A stretch of 35,982 bases of DNA from a bacterium (GCA_021813175.1 JAKALJ010000002.1:1-35982), one strand, 5' to 3'. Shown: positions 5,744 to 13,464, numbered from the stretch's first letter. Program-made: numbers and translations. Notes: generated from the sequence alone by a model not told the origin.

Positions 5744-6745
5744 ATGTCTCAAAAAAAGAAAAAAATAGTGACCGTGGGCGGAGGCACCGGGAGCTATACA
5801 GTACTTTCCGGCCTGAAAAATCTTGAAGGAATTTCTCTTACTGCTATAGTGTCCATGGCGGACAACGGCGGATCTACCCGCATCTTGCGTGACGAATTGG
5901 GGGTGCTGCCCCCGGGGGACGTGCGCCAGTGCCTGGTGGCTCTTTCTGAACATTCAGAGGCGGTGCGGAAACTGATGAGCTATCGGTTCGCTCATGGAAG
6001 TTTGAAAAGCCACAGCTTTGGGAACATTCTCTTGGCCGCCCTGGAGAAAGTTACCGGCAGATTCAGCCAAGGGGTGAGAGTGGCCTCGGAAATATTGAAG
6101 GTGAAAGGAGAAGTAATTCCGGTTACCGACAACGAAGCGGATTTGTGTATTTCCCTTACCGGAGGAAAAAAAATAAAAGGACAAATAGAGATTGGGAATA
6201 CCGATTTACAAAAAAAAGGGTTTAAAAAAATTTTTTTCGCGAAGAAAGTAAAACTGAACGAAAGAGCCAGGGAGGCTCTCTTGGCCGCGGATTACGTAAT
6301 CATAGGTCCCGGCACTTATTATGAATCGCTGGTCCCCAATCTGATAGTTCCCGAATTTAAGAAAACCTTGAAAAAGAGCGGAGCAAAAATAATCCTACCG
6401 GTGAATCTAACCAATAAGAAAGGGCACACCCTCTATTGGAAGGCAAGCGACTATGTGAAAAACACGGAAAAATATCTTGGTCGGCAAGTTGACTTTGTTT
6501 TATTAAACAACCAGCCGCCTTCCCTCGCCCAAATACGCAAATATAAGCTCAAAGAGGGAGATGGGGTACTGGTAGAGGACGATTTTTTTGATCCGAGGGC
6601 GGTGCGCAGACCGCTAATTTCCCACGCTTTAATAAAATACGACAAGAATGATGTGCGGCAAAAATTTAGGAGCTTTATCCGGCATGATTCAAAAAAAATT
6701 GCCAAGAGTGTGGCGGAAATAATAAAAAGGAAGATACCGAGATGA
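5744..6745 (+). CDS. yvcK: YvcK/GlmR family protein (CofD-like, UPF0052)
   Basis: 333 aa, normal for the family (about 310-330). The Rossmann-like nucleotide-binding start KIVTVGGGTGSYTVLSGLK is followed by SMADNGGSTRILRDELGVLPPGDVRQCLVAL, a signature of YvcK proteins, then NILLAALE and VIIGPGTYYESLVPNL. In Firmicutes the homologue binds UDP-GlcNAc and tunes carbon flux into cell-wall precursors; it is related to the CofD transferase. The ATG at 5744 is 9 nt after the rplT hairpin. Its last codon overlaps the next gene (ATGA), so the HAD protein is translationally coupled. Function in this organism is by homology only. Confidence 0.9.
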   Translation: MSQKKKKIVTVGGGTGSYTVLSGLKNLEGISLTAIVSMADNGGSTRILRDELGVLPPGDVRQCLVALSEHSEAVRKLMSYRFAHGSLKSHSFGNILLAALEKVTGRFSQGVRVASEILKVKGEVIPVTDNEADLCISLTGGKKIKGQIEIGNTDLQKKGFKKIFFAKKVKLNERAREALLAADYVIIGPGTYYESLVPNLIVPEFKKTLKKSGAKIILPVNLTNKKGHTLYWKASDYVKNTEKYLGRQVDFVLLNNQPPSLAQIRKYKLKEGDGVLVEDDFFDPRAVRRPLISHALIKYDKNDVRQKFRSFIRHDSKKIAKSVAEIIKRKIPR

Positions 6746-7269
6746 AACTGATTCTAGACTTTGATGATGTGCTGTTCAAGAACACCCCTGAATTCAAGGA
6801 CTGGATGTTTTCGGTAATCGCCGAAGCGGGAGTGATGAGGAAGAAAGCGGAAGCGGAATACAAGAAAGTTCGGATGGACCAGTTCTCTCTGCGCAATTTT
6901 CTGACCGGTTTAATTGGAAACGATGATATTTATAAAAAAATAATATCTATATGCTCAAAGTTGGTAAATGAAGAAATGATAGCGTCAGCGCGCCAAACCG
7001 GCCGGGAAAACTGTTACTTGGTCACCAACGGTGATAGGGAGTTCCAGGAGGATAAGATTAGGAGAAGTGGTATTGTCCCACTTTTTAAGGAAATCCATAT
7101 CTTGCCGGGAAGCAAGAAGGAAGTTATAGAAAAGATATGCCAGAAAAATCCGGGAGAGGAGATAATTTTTTACGATGACAAGGAAAAATTCTTCGCCGAT
7201 CTGGACAGGCGTAAATATCCGAATTTAAAGACTGTTTTGTACAAAAGAGGCGAACCTTTGGAACTCTAG
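6742..7269 (+). CDS. HAD-superfamily hydrolase
   Basis: 175 aa. HAD motif I is LILDFDDVLF (Asp6 and Asp8; nucleophile and acid/base), motif II is LVTNGD, a lysine region around PGSKKEVIEK may supply motif III, and motif IV is IIFYDDKEKFFAD. A small alpha-helical cap (about residues 15-85) fits a C1-type cap. This indicates a phosphatase acting on a small phosphorylated metabolite; the substrate cannot be read from the sequence. It overlaps yvcK by 4 nt. Its stop overlaps the opposing SLOG gene stop within one CTAG palindrome, so the two convergent genes share 4 bp. Confidence 0.82.
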   Translation: MKLILDFDDVLFKNTPEFKDWMFSVIAEAGVMRKKAEAEYKKVRMDQFSLRNFLTGLIGNDDIYKKIISICSKLVNEEMIASARQTGRENCYLVTNGDREFQEDKIRRSGIVPLFKEIHILPGSKKEVIEKICQKNPGEEIIFYDDKEKFFADLDRRKYPNLKTVLYKRGEPLEL

Positions 7270-7877
7270 ACGTTCACCACTTTATATTCCTCGAGTTTAA
7301 ATTTTTTCAGCAGAGCGATCGCGTCCGCCACCAGTTTTTTGGGGTCGCTGCCGGTTATCACTTTGGCGTTCGGCCGATGGCTCTTTTCCAGAATTTCCTT
7401 CAGTTCCTCTCCCATATCCCAGGGACCTTCGTAAATGCCCACCACCTTGCCGTCTTCAAAGGCCACGGTAAATTCATGGATGGTGCCAATACGCCCGCAC
7501 CCGCAGATTACGATGTCCACCGAGCGGGTCAGGAGCAGATCCCGGCCGGGATAACCGAAGCCGGTATAAATGATCATGTCCATATAGTCAAGCGGCAATT
7601 TGAATGTTTCCGCGTGTTCCTGTTCAGTGGCGGCCGGAGAAAATCCGATGGAGATTCCGCCTTCTTCTTTGGCTCCCATGGCGGCCCAAAAGGGAAAGCC
7701 GGTGGTGGCGCCGGTAACCAGTATGGCTCCCTGGCGCGCTATCTCCCGGCCCAGTTCCTTGGCTTTTTCCAAAGCGCCTATACCGCAGTGGCCGGTCTCG
7801 GCCGCGCCGGAAACGCAAATCTTTATCTGGTCGTGCCCGTGTTTGACAAATAAATCAGCTTCCGGATTGTTTTGCAT
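7266..7877 (-). CDS. SLOG-superfamily (LOG-like) nucleotide-binding protein
   Basis: 203 aa from ATG 7877; a GTG at 7892 would add five residues. A Rossmann-like core is visible: KICVSGAAETGHCG, then GAILVTGATTGFPFWAAMGAKEEGG, then CGCGRIGTIHEFTVAFEDGK, which matches the GGxGTxxE loop of LOG/TIGR00725-type proteins. LOG enzymes cleave cytokinin nucleotides or related base-ribose 5'-phosphates; other SLOG proteins sense nucleotides. A TATAAT (7884-7889) lies inside the extended form and ends exactly 6 nt before ATG 7877, which favours the shorter, leaderless start. The stop shares CTAG with the convergent HAD gene. The true substrate is unknown. Confidence 0.8.
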   Translation of the reverse strand: MQNNPEADLFVKHGHDQIKICVSGAAETGHCGIGALEKAKELGREIARQGAILVTGATTGFPFWAAMGAKEEGGISIGFSPAATEQEHAETFKLPLDYMDMIIYTGFGYPGRDLLLTRSVDIVICGCGRIGTIHEFTVAFEDGKVVGIYEGPWDMGEELKEILEKSHRPNAKVITGSDPKKLVADAIALLKKFKLEEYKVVNV

Positions 7878-7883
7878 AACCTG

Positions 7884-7889
7884 ATTATA
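7884..7889 (-). promoter_or_regulatory. -10 element of the SLOG gene
   Basis: Perfect TATAAT on the minus strand, 6 nt (CAGGTT) before ATG 7877. The -35 is weak (TTTTAG at 17 nt). Confidence 0.55.
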
Positions 7890-7913
7890 CACGATTAAAA
7901 CTATTTCTAAAAG

Positions 7914-8083
7914 CTGAAAAGCAAGTTAGTCATCTCGAAAAGCACGCATATTCGCCTGCTGGCGAATTGCTCTGCTCGTCGCTCAAGAAAATTAGGGCTA
8001 AAAACATGATCCGAATCATGTTTTTAGCTTAATTTTCTAAGCTCCTGCGCAAGGCTTTTCTCAAAGACTAACTTGCTTTTCAG
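7914..8083. repeat. foldback element, copy 2 (18-bp perfect arms, shared core)
   Basis: Arms 7914-7931 (CTGAAAAGCAAGTTAGTC) and 8066-8083 are perfect reverse complements. A second nested pair is GAAAAGC/GCTTTTC. Inside are the palindrome TTCGCCTGCTGGCGAA (7951-7966) and the shared core GCTCGTCGCTC-A-AGAAAATTA ... TAATTTTCTAAGCTCCTGCGCAA (7974-8051). Between the core halves is a 14-bp hairpin (7997-8010 with 8015-8028, loop CCGA) that copy 1 lacks. It fills the gap between the SLOG start and the stop of the beta-CASP gene. No ORF. Confidence 0.78.
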
Positions 8084-8094
8084 TAATAATGGAA

Positions 8095-9459
8095 TTAACA
8101 ATCCAAAGTGACGCTGTCTCCTTGTTCCGGGGCGTAGGCTTCGATGCCGAGGTTGTCTCTGACTTTTTGCACCAGAAACATGGATGATTTCGGCTCTCCC
8201 ATTACCATAAACACTTTCTTTAAGGATTCCCGCATTTCTTGGATGAAGCCGAGCAGATGGTCCGAATCTTTGTGGCCGGAATATCCATAAATGTGCGCCA
8301 GATGCGCCCGGACTTGGACATATTCGCCCGCGATTTTCACTGTTTTCACCCCTTCTTCGATGAGTCGGCCGGGAGTACCCACTGATTGGTAGCCGATCAA
8401 AAGCAGGGTATTGTTCGGGTCCGGGAGATATTTCTGCTCATGATACACCACCCGTCCACCGCTCGACATCCCGCTGCCGGCAATGATTATCTTTGGGCTC
8501 TGAGCATCATCGATGGCCCTTGATTCTTCGGCGTTCAAGGTAAAACGCAGACCCGGAAATTTAAACAAACTCTTGTCCTCAATCATTATTTTTTGGGCTT
8601 CTTCATTGAAGTAACTTTTGTATTTCTGAAAAATTTCGGTGAGTCGAATGGCTAAAGGAGAATCCAAAAATACCGGCATCTCCGGTATATGGTCTTCTTC
8701 CACTAAATTATTTATCTCAAAAAGGATTTCCTGGGAGCGTTCCAAGGAAAAGGTGGGTATAATCAGCACACCTTTGCGGTGAAAGTTGTCTTCTATCACT
8801 TCTTCCAAGAGTAGTCGGCGATCTTCTCGCGATTCATGATTCCGGTCTCCGTACACGCTTTCCATCACGAGGTAATCCACCTTTTCCACCCTATCCGAAT
8901 CCGGCAGAAGGGGTGAAGGACTGTTGCCCAAGTCGCCGGTGAAAAGTATTTTTTTGTCGTTGTAAAAGAACTGCACCATAGCCGAGCCGAGAATGTGTCC
9001 CGCGTTCAAAAATACCGCTTGAAGCTTTTCCGATATCGAAATTTTCTGGCGATAATCGGCTGTCTGCCACAGGGAAAAAGCTCGGCTGATATTCTCTTTG
9101 GAATATATTTTATCGAGGTTATATTTGTCGCTTTTGCTTAAAATACCGGCGGTATCCTCAAGCATTGGTTTGGCCAAGTCTTTAGTGGGGGGAGTAGAGA
9201 TTATTTTTCCCTTAAATCCGTCTTCAACCAGTTTCGGCACTCGACCCAGATGGTCCACGTGGGCATGGGTAATGAAAAGAAAGTCAATTTCTTTCGGATC
9301 ATATGGGAAAGGCGCCCAGTTTGTTTCGTCCGCCAATTTTTCCGACTGAGTAAGACCGCAATCCACCAGAATTTTCTTCCCGTCCGCTTCTAAGAGAAAA
9401 TTAGCCCCAGTGACAGTGTTAACTCCTCCGCAAAAAGTCAATTTCACCTTATCTGCCAT
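8095..9459 (-). CDS. beta-CASP metallo-beta-lactamase-fold RNase
   Basis: 454 aa, normal for YSH1/CPSF-like bacterial proteins. The zinc site HAHVDH is at residues 65-70, then NAGHILGSAMVQF, LFTGDLGNSPSPLLPD and YLVMESVYGDRNHE. A beta-CASP insertion follows, with IIPTFSLERSQEILFEI, IIIAGSGMSSGGRVVYHEQKYLPD and GYQSVGTPGR. A short RMMBL tail carries HIYGYSGHKDSDHLLGFI. The family includes endo/5'-exoribonucleases acting in RNA processing or decay. A TATAAT (9469-9474) ends 9 nt before the ATG with TTTCCA 17 nt upstream, so the leader is only about 2-3 nt. It is preceded by the small RNA gene and its terminator. Confidence 0.92.
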   Translation of the reverse strand: MADKVKLTFCGGVNTVTGANFLLEADGKKILVDCGLTQSEKLADETNWAPFPYDPKEIDFLFITHAHVDHLGRVPKLVEDGFKGKIISTPPTKDLAKPMLEDTAGILSKSDKYNLDKIYSKENISRAFSLWQTADYRQKISISEKLQAVFLNAGHILGSAMVQFFYNDKKILFTGDLGNSPSPLLPDSDRVEKVDYLVMESVYGDRNHESREDRRLLLEEVIEDNFHRKGVLIIPTFSLERSQEILFEINNLVEEDHIPEMPVFLDSPLAIRLTEIFQKYKSYFNEEAQKIMIEDKSLFKFPGLRFTLNAEESRAIDDAQSPKIIIAGSGMSSGGRVVYHEQKYLPDPNNTLLLIGYQSVGTPGRLIEEGVKTVKIAGEYVQVRAHLAHIYGYSGHKDSDHLLGFIQEMRESLKKVFMVMGEPKSSMFLVQKVRDNLGIEAYAPEQGDSVTLDC

Positions 9460-9468
9460 TATGTTTAC

Positions 9469-9497
9469 ATTATATATTATTTTTCTTTTTCTGGAAA
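9469..9497 (-). promoter_or_regulatory. promoter of the beta-CASP RNase gene
   Basis: TTTCCA (9492-9497), 17-nt spacer, TATAAT (9469-9474) on the minus strand; 9 nt to the ATG. Confidence 0.6.
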
Positions 9498-9546
9498 CAA
9501 AAAAATCATGGAGCAGTCGGGAATATTCTGTTGAGCTTATTTAAAA

Positions 9547-9578
9547 AGAAAAAATCCTCGCCGGCGAGGATTTTTTCT
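9547..9578 (-). terminator. bidirectional terminator of the small RNA gene
   Basis: A perfect 32-bp palindrome with 16-bp arms (AGAAAAAATCCTCGCC and its complement) and A/T runs on both sides. Confidence 0.85.
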
Positions 9579-9704
9579 TAGGGTTATTCGCAATGTATTA
9601 CCGTAGCCAAAAAGCTAGGTGGGTGCCAGACGCTTCACGCCACGGCGCAAAACGATCAAAGCTCCCTAAAAAATACGTACTAGGTAATAATTGGAAATAA
9701 CCCT
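9547..9704 (-). ncRNA. unassigned structured small RNA, promoter to terminator
   Basis: The stretch 9460-9802 has no credible ORF but holds a complete small transcription unit on the minus strand. A good promoter (9711-9738) predicts a start near 9704. The RNA begins GGGTTATT, which pairs with AATAACCC (9588-9581). CAAT/ATTG and TATTACC/GGTAATA continue the closing stem with small internal loops, then TAG/CTA. The inner part (about 9605-9675) holds CGCC/GGCG and other short helices around a weakly paired region. A perfect terminator (9547-9578) follows at once. Total length is about 158 nt. A long closing stem around an open middle resembles 6S RNA, but no sequence signature confirms this. 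Signal recognition particle RNA and RNase P RNA motifs were not found. Confidence 0.7.
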
Positions 9705-9710
9705 GCTTTC

Positions 9711-9738
9711 AGTATAGACGAACTTTTGAATCTGACAA
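9711..9738 (-). promoter_or_regulatory. promoter of the small RNA gene
   Basis: Minus strand TTGTCA (9733-9738), 16-nt spacer, TATACT (9711-9716), each 5/6 to consensus. The closing stem of the RNA starts 7-8 nt downstream. Confidence 0.75.
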
Positions 9739-9802
9739 CTGGACGAGTCCAATTTTTTGTTTCTGAATATAACTTTCTCGGAAAACCCTTGAGAGATAAG
9801 CT

Positions 9803-10387
9803 CTACTCATCCACTCCAAACCGCTTGTAATCATGCAAGGTTGTGTTTCCAAACCAATGCTTTATCTCGTGCTCTGCCTCTTCCGGAGTTTCCGAGCAAT
9901 GTACGATATTCATCACCGCTCTCTTCTCCTTGTTGGCCAGGGCCGGCGAATCTATGGAGAAATCTCCGCGAATGGTACCCATATCTGCCTTGTACGGCAT
10001 GGTATCTCCGGCAATTTTTCGTACTACATCCACCGCGTGCACCCCCTCTACCACCATTTTCACCAGTGGGGCCGAGGTCATGTAATTCACCAGCCATTTA
10101 CGGATCTCCGGGCCGATTTTCTCCGCCTCGGTAGTGCCAAAGTCCGCCAGAGCGTCATAGCCATATTTCTCGTAGGTGTTCAAAGTCTTCTGACCCAAGC
10201 GGGTAATCCAAGCCGGGTCCTTCGGATAATGATTGTCAATCTGCTCGTGAGTGGGCTTGAACATTTCTAGAGCGACGATCTTCAGGTCCCGGCGCTCAAA
10301 GCGGGTGATAATCTCGCCGACCAACCCTTTCATCACGCCATCGGGCTTTACCATCACATATGTCTTTTCTTCTTTCGGGTGTTTCAT
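9803..10387 (-). CDS. ndk: nucleoside-diphosphate kinase with internal insertion
   Basis: 194 aa against about 140-155 usual. The core is intact: TYVMVKPDGVMKGLVGEIITRFERR at residues 9-33, NYMTSAPLVKMVVEG (101-115), MGTIRGDFS (136-144) and the phosphohistidine region NIVHCSETPEEAEHEI with His163. Two additions stand out. One of about 40 residues at 55-95 (from YPKDPAW to EIRKW) sits where the short alphaA-alpha2 hairpin normally is. A shorter one, ALANKEKR (149-156), precedes the catalytic strand. The enzyme transfers the gamma-phosphate of ATP to NDPs. Its own promoter TTGCCA-17-TAAAAT ends 9 nt before the ATG. Confidence 0.93.
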   Translation of the reverse strand: MKHPKEEKTYVMVKPDGVMKGLVGEIITRFERRDLKIVALEMFKPTHEQIDNHYPKDPAWITRLGQKTLNTYEKYGYDALADFGTTEAEKIGPEIRKWLVNYMTSAPLVKMVVEGVHAVDVVRKIAGDTMPYKADMGTIRGDFSIDSPALANKEKRAVMNIVHCSETPEEAEHEIKHWFGNTTLHDYKRFGVDE

Positions 10388-10396
10388 AATGCGCCC

Positions 10397-10425
10397 ATTT
10401 TAGCAGAAAGCAATTTCTTTGGCAA
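10397..10425 (-). promoter_or_regulatory. promoter of ndk
   Basis: TTGCCA (10420-10425), 17-nt spacer, TAAAAT (10397-10402), 9 nt before the ATG. The predicted leader is about 2-3 nt. Confidence 0.65.
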
Positions 10426-10439
10426 AGCTCGGCTATAAA

Positions 10440-10578
10440 GCTCCGCTCATCGCGCGTTCGCGCCTGCTGGCGCGCCGTCCGCCTCCGCCTTCGCCAGCTG
10501 GCGAATGGCGAATGGCGAAGGCGGATGGCGGAGGCGGAGACAGCGACCCCGGAAAAAAATATTCCCGACCTGTCCCCT
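10440..10578. repeat. mosaic of palindromes: partial foldback core plus REP-like 44-mer
   Basis: Bases 10441-10475 resemble the left part of foldback copy 1 (GCTCATCGCGCGTTC then a CCTGCTGG palindrome, 10459-10474). Next come TTCGCCAGCTGGCGAA (10490-10505), a GCGAATG tandem, and an imperfect inverted repeat built from CCGCCTCCGCC (10479-10489) and its complement (10517-10537). Bases 10534-10578 are a diverged copy of the REP-like unit at 13465 and 24728, ending CGACCTGTCCCCT. It lies between the stop of the VirB4-like gene and the ndk promoter. Non-coding. Confidence 0.65.
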
Positions 10579-10624
10579 GATTTCAAAATATGAAGCAGAA
10601 AGCAAGGCTCCCTATTTTCGCTCT

Positions 10625-13402
10625 TTAATTTTCTGCCACCTTTTCGTATCGGGACATAATTTCCGCTTCCACTTCCTCGCGGTCCCGGCCGTATTTCGTA
10701 TAGGAAAGCTCTTTCAAACTCTCTACAATATCGGCATTCCCCTTTTCCGGCGGAAGAGTCCTCATATTAAACGGTTTGGATGGTTCTCCGTTTATGAGCA
10801 TATTCACATAGGCGTTGTAATTCTCCAGCCGGGTGATGTCGTGGGCAGAAAAAGTCGGCTTGAACTTCGGCTCCAAGAACTGGGCGTCCTCGGCCCCTAC
10901 CCGAAACGCCGCTATGGAGCCGACGTTCCCGAACACCGCGTTCTTGATTCCCTCTTCCAACTGATTGATGTATTGGTGGGCGATATTGAGGGAGAGCCGA
11001 TATTTGCGCGCCTCGGACAAAATGGAGGAAATAGAGTCTGTGGTGACATTTTGAAACTCGTCAATATAAAGGTAAAAATCGTTCATCTTCTGTCCGAACA
11101 TATCCACCCGGGACAGGGCCGCCATCTGCATTTTGCCCACCAGTACCAGCCCGATCAGGTTCGCGTTGATATCGCCCAGCCGTCCTTTGGAAAGATTTAC
11201 CAATAGAATTTTCTTCTCGTCCATAATTTTACGGAAATTAAATACCGACTTCTGCTGCAGCACCACCGGACGCATAATGTCGTTGGAAATAAAATTGTCA
11301 AATTTGGAAGAAATATACGGCACAAAGTTAGCCAAGGACTGCTCCCCGCTAGTCTGCTCAGCCGAAACCCAGAATTGTTTGATTATCGGATTTTTACATC
11401 GAGCCAGTTTCAAATCCCGGAAATCTTTGTCCGCCAGAACCCGGGTGATTTCAAGCAGCGTGGAACCCGAATCAGGGTCTTCCATCACCAAAAAAGCGGA
11501 GTTACGGAAGTATTGCTCAAACATCGGTCCCCCGCCCACTTTCATATCAAAGAGCTTGTTGAAAATGTTCATCATTTCGTTCACCACGAAAGTCTTCTGC
11601 TCCGGATATTTCGGGTCATACTCCAGCATATTTAGGCCCATGGGCCGAGCGGTGAAGCTCGGGTCAAAATATATTACGTCCTCCATCCGCTCCTTCGGAA
11701 CGCGAGAGAGAATAGTTTGTATGTCCGTGCCGTGCGGATCTATGTAGCATACCCCGTCTCCGTTTTTGATGTCCTGGGTAATCATATTCAGAAGCACATT
11801 CGTCTTGCCGGTACCGGTTTGCCCAATTACATAGAAATGCCGCATGCGGTCTTCCCTCCCCATGCGCACCTCTGTATCTTTTCCGCGATAGCTGTTTAGG
11901 CCGAGCAGTATGCCCTCCTTGCTCATGGCAAGAGGGGCCGGCGCAATGCCGGACTTGGCTTCGCGGAGTTGGGGCATACTGCCCACTCCCACCGGAAAGT
12001 GAAAAATGGAAGAAAGCTCTTTTAGGTTCAGGGGCAAAACATTTTCCGGAGAAAAAGTCCGGTAGGAAAAATCATGATAAAGATGTTTCAGCTTGCTTCC
12101 GGCACATTCCCGAAAATACAGGGAGTTGCTGGCCGGCTCGGTGAACTGATTGAAGGAAGATTCAATTTCCCGCAGGATAGAATCCGCCCGTATTTTAGTG
12201 GGGGCCGAGGCGAGCACCCGGATGTTTGCTTTCATTACGCTGCTTTTGAGTTTGTTCCCTATTTTTTCCATGGCTCCTTCGTCCACTGCCCGGCGTCCAG
12301 GGGTGCTTAGTTCTTTGTTCTCTTTCGGCTCTTCTTTCTTCTTCACCCCAAAAATTACTTCCTTGGAAATGCGCAGAAAAGCTTTGTTAAACTTATACAG
12401 ATTATCATTGGCATGCTTCACGGACATGCCCCCTTTCACGTCGTCCAAGATTTTATGAAATTCGTTTATGTATTTATCTCCGGCCGGCGCCACTACCAGC
12501 TGGATGGCCGCGCCTTCGCCCGCGCTCGCGAGCTTGGAAAAAACGTTCAGGATAGTGTTCATGGGGTCGTGTTCAATATTGTCGTAGGTCTTGAGAGGCA
12601 TTACGGGCCGTTCGGAAAGTTCCGCGTACGCGCCCACGGCAACCCCATTTGGGCTGAAAATATTGTAATCGTCCTTTATTTCGCGCACTTTGGCGTCGTG
12701 GTAATAAGCCAAAATCTGCTTTTCAAAAAGGGAGATAAATTTATCCGGCACGGCGGCATACACCACCACCTCTTCACTGTCGCTTGAGAGAGCCACCTCC
12801 AGGACGAAATAGTTTTCAAATTCATTGTTCCTGCCCAAGGAAATGGAAGACATGCCCGCGTAAAACTGCTCCATGGCCCCGATGAATTCTTTGAAACTTT
12901 TCTGCTTTTCTCCTTCGTCTTCCGGAGGCGGCAAGGTTATCTCAAAGAGAGTCATGCGCAGAGCTTTGTAAAGAGGGGTTCCCTCTTTGAATGGAAAAGG
13001 AATATTGCCGGTTTTCAGGTATTGGATAAGTATCCGGTGAAAATCATCGTCAATGTGCGGATCGTTCATGTCTTCCGCCACCGACATTGCGTTCTTGATG
13101 CCTTTGGATATGACCACCCCGAGGAGCTCTTCCATAATCGTATCGTGCGCTTCCGGTTTCAGAGCAAGCACTATGCCTTTTCTTTCTTCCTCGGATATGG
13201 CGCTATCTTTATGCAGAGTTTCTTCCAGCGGAATTTTTCTGTATACAGAGAGAACATCCTTGGCCGCCTTTTCGCCCGCGTGTTCAAAATGGCCGGCATC
13301 CATCAGAACTTTCTCCCGGCTGGCCACCCGTTCCCGCAGATACGCAAGCTCCTCTTCCGGAGTCTTGAATTTCGGCATCTCGCTTAATAAAAATTCTTCC
13401 AT
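10625..13402 (-). CDS. VirB4/HerA-type (DUF87-like) conjugation ATPase
   Basis: 925 aa. The N-terminal half (1 to about 500) has no strong motif. The C-terminal half is a RecA/FtsK-like motor: HFYVIGQTGTGKTNVLLNMI (Walker A about 525-533), GVCYIDPHGTDI, then FYLYIDEFQNVTTDSISSIL (Walker B about 775-785) and LNIAHQYINQLEEGI (sensor region). This arrangement is typical of TraG/VirB4-related ATPases, which power DNA or protein export or pilus assembly; such genes are common in CPR genomes. No membrane helix is obvious. No other secretion gene is adjacent, so its partners are unknown. An extended -10 (TGATATAAT, 13413-13421) ends 10 nt before the ATG; AAGG lies close to the start. Confidence 0.85.
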   Translation of the reverse strand: MEEFLLSEMPKFKTPEEELAYLRERVASREKVLMDAGHFEHAGEKAAKDVLSVYRKIPLEETLHKDSAISEEERKGIVLALKPEAHDTIMEELLGVVISKGIKNAMSVAEDMNDPHIDDDFHRILIQYLKTGNIPFPFKEGTPLYKALRMTLFEITLPPPEDEGEKQKSFKEFIGAMEQFYAGMSSISLGRNNEFENYFVLEVALSSDSEEVVVYAAVPDKFISLFEKQILAYYHDAKVREIKDDYNIFSPNGVAVGAYAELSERPVMPLKTYDNIEHDPMNTILNVFSKLASAGEGAAIQLVVAPAGDKYINEFHKILDDVKGGMSVKHANDNLYKFNKAFLRISKEVIFGVKKKEEPKENKELSTPGRRAVDEGAMEKIGNKLKSSVMKANIRVLASAPTKIRADSILREIESSFNQFTEPASNSLYFRECAGSKLKHLYHDFSYRTFSPENVLPLNLKELSSIFHFPVGVGSMPQLREAKSGIAPAPLAMSKEGILLGLNSYRGKDTEVRMGREDRMRHFYVIGQTGTGKTNVLLNMITQDIKNGDGVCYIDPHGTDIQTILSRVPKERMEDVIYFDPSFTARPMGLNMLEYDPKYPEQKTFVVNEMMNIFNKLFDMKVGGGPMFEQYFRNSAFLVMEDPDSGSTLLEITRVLADKDFRDLKLARCKNPIIKQFWVSAEQTSGEQSLANFVPYISSKFDNFISNDIMRPVVLQQKSVFNFRKIMDEKKILLVNLSKGRLGDINANLIGLVLVGKMQMAALSRVDMFGQKMNDFYLYIDEFQNVTTDSISSILSEARKYRLSLNIAHQYINQLEEGIKNAVFGNVGSIAAFRVGAEDAQFLEPKFKPTFSAHDITRLENYNAYVNMLINGEPSKPFNMRTLPPEKGNADIVESLKELSYTKYGRDREEVEAEIMSRYEKVAEN

Positions 13403-13412
13403 ACCTTAAATA

Positions 13413-13421
13413 ATTATATCA
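13413..13421 (-). promoter_or_regulatory. extended -10 promoter of the VirB4-like gene
   Basis: Minus strand TGATATAAT, perfect -10 with TGn, 10 nt before the ATG at 13402. Confidence 0.65.
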
Positions 13422-13464
13422 CAACAAGAAAACCCTTCTTTTTTATTTGCTCCTCGGCTCGTCA

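Noticed and set aside
7914..8083. Integron attC site for the foldback elements
   Set aside because: The GTTAGTC/GACTAAC ends of copy 2 superficially resemble attC cores, but they do not fit GTTRRRY/RYYYAAC, and copy 1 has unrelated ends. No integrase or cassette ORFs are present.
10505..11206. 233-codon plus-strand frame opposite the VirB4-like gene and repeat mosaic
   Set aside because: It covers repeat DNA and the antisense of a motif-bearing gene; no domain or promoter supports it.
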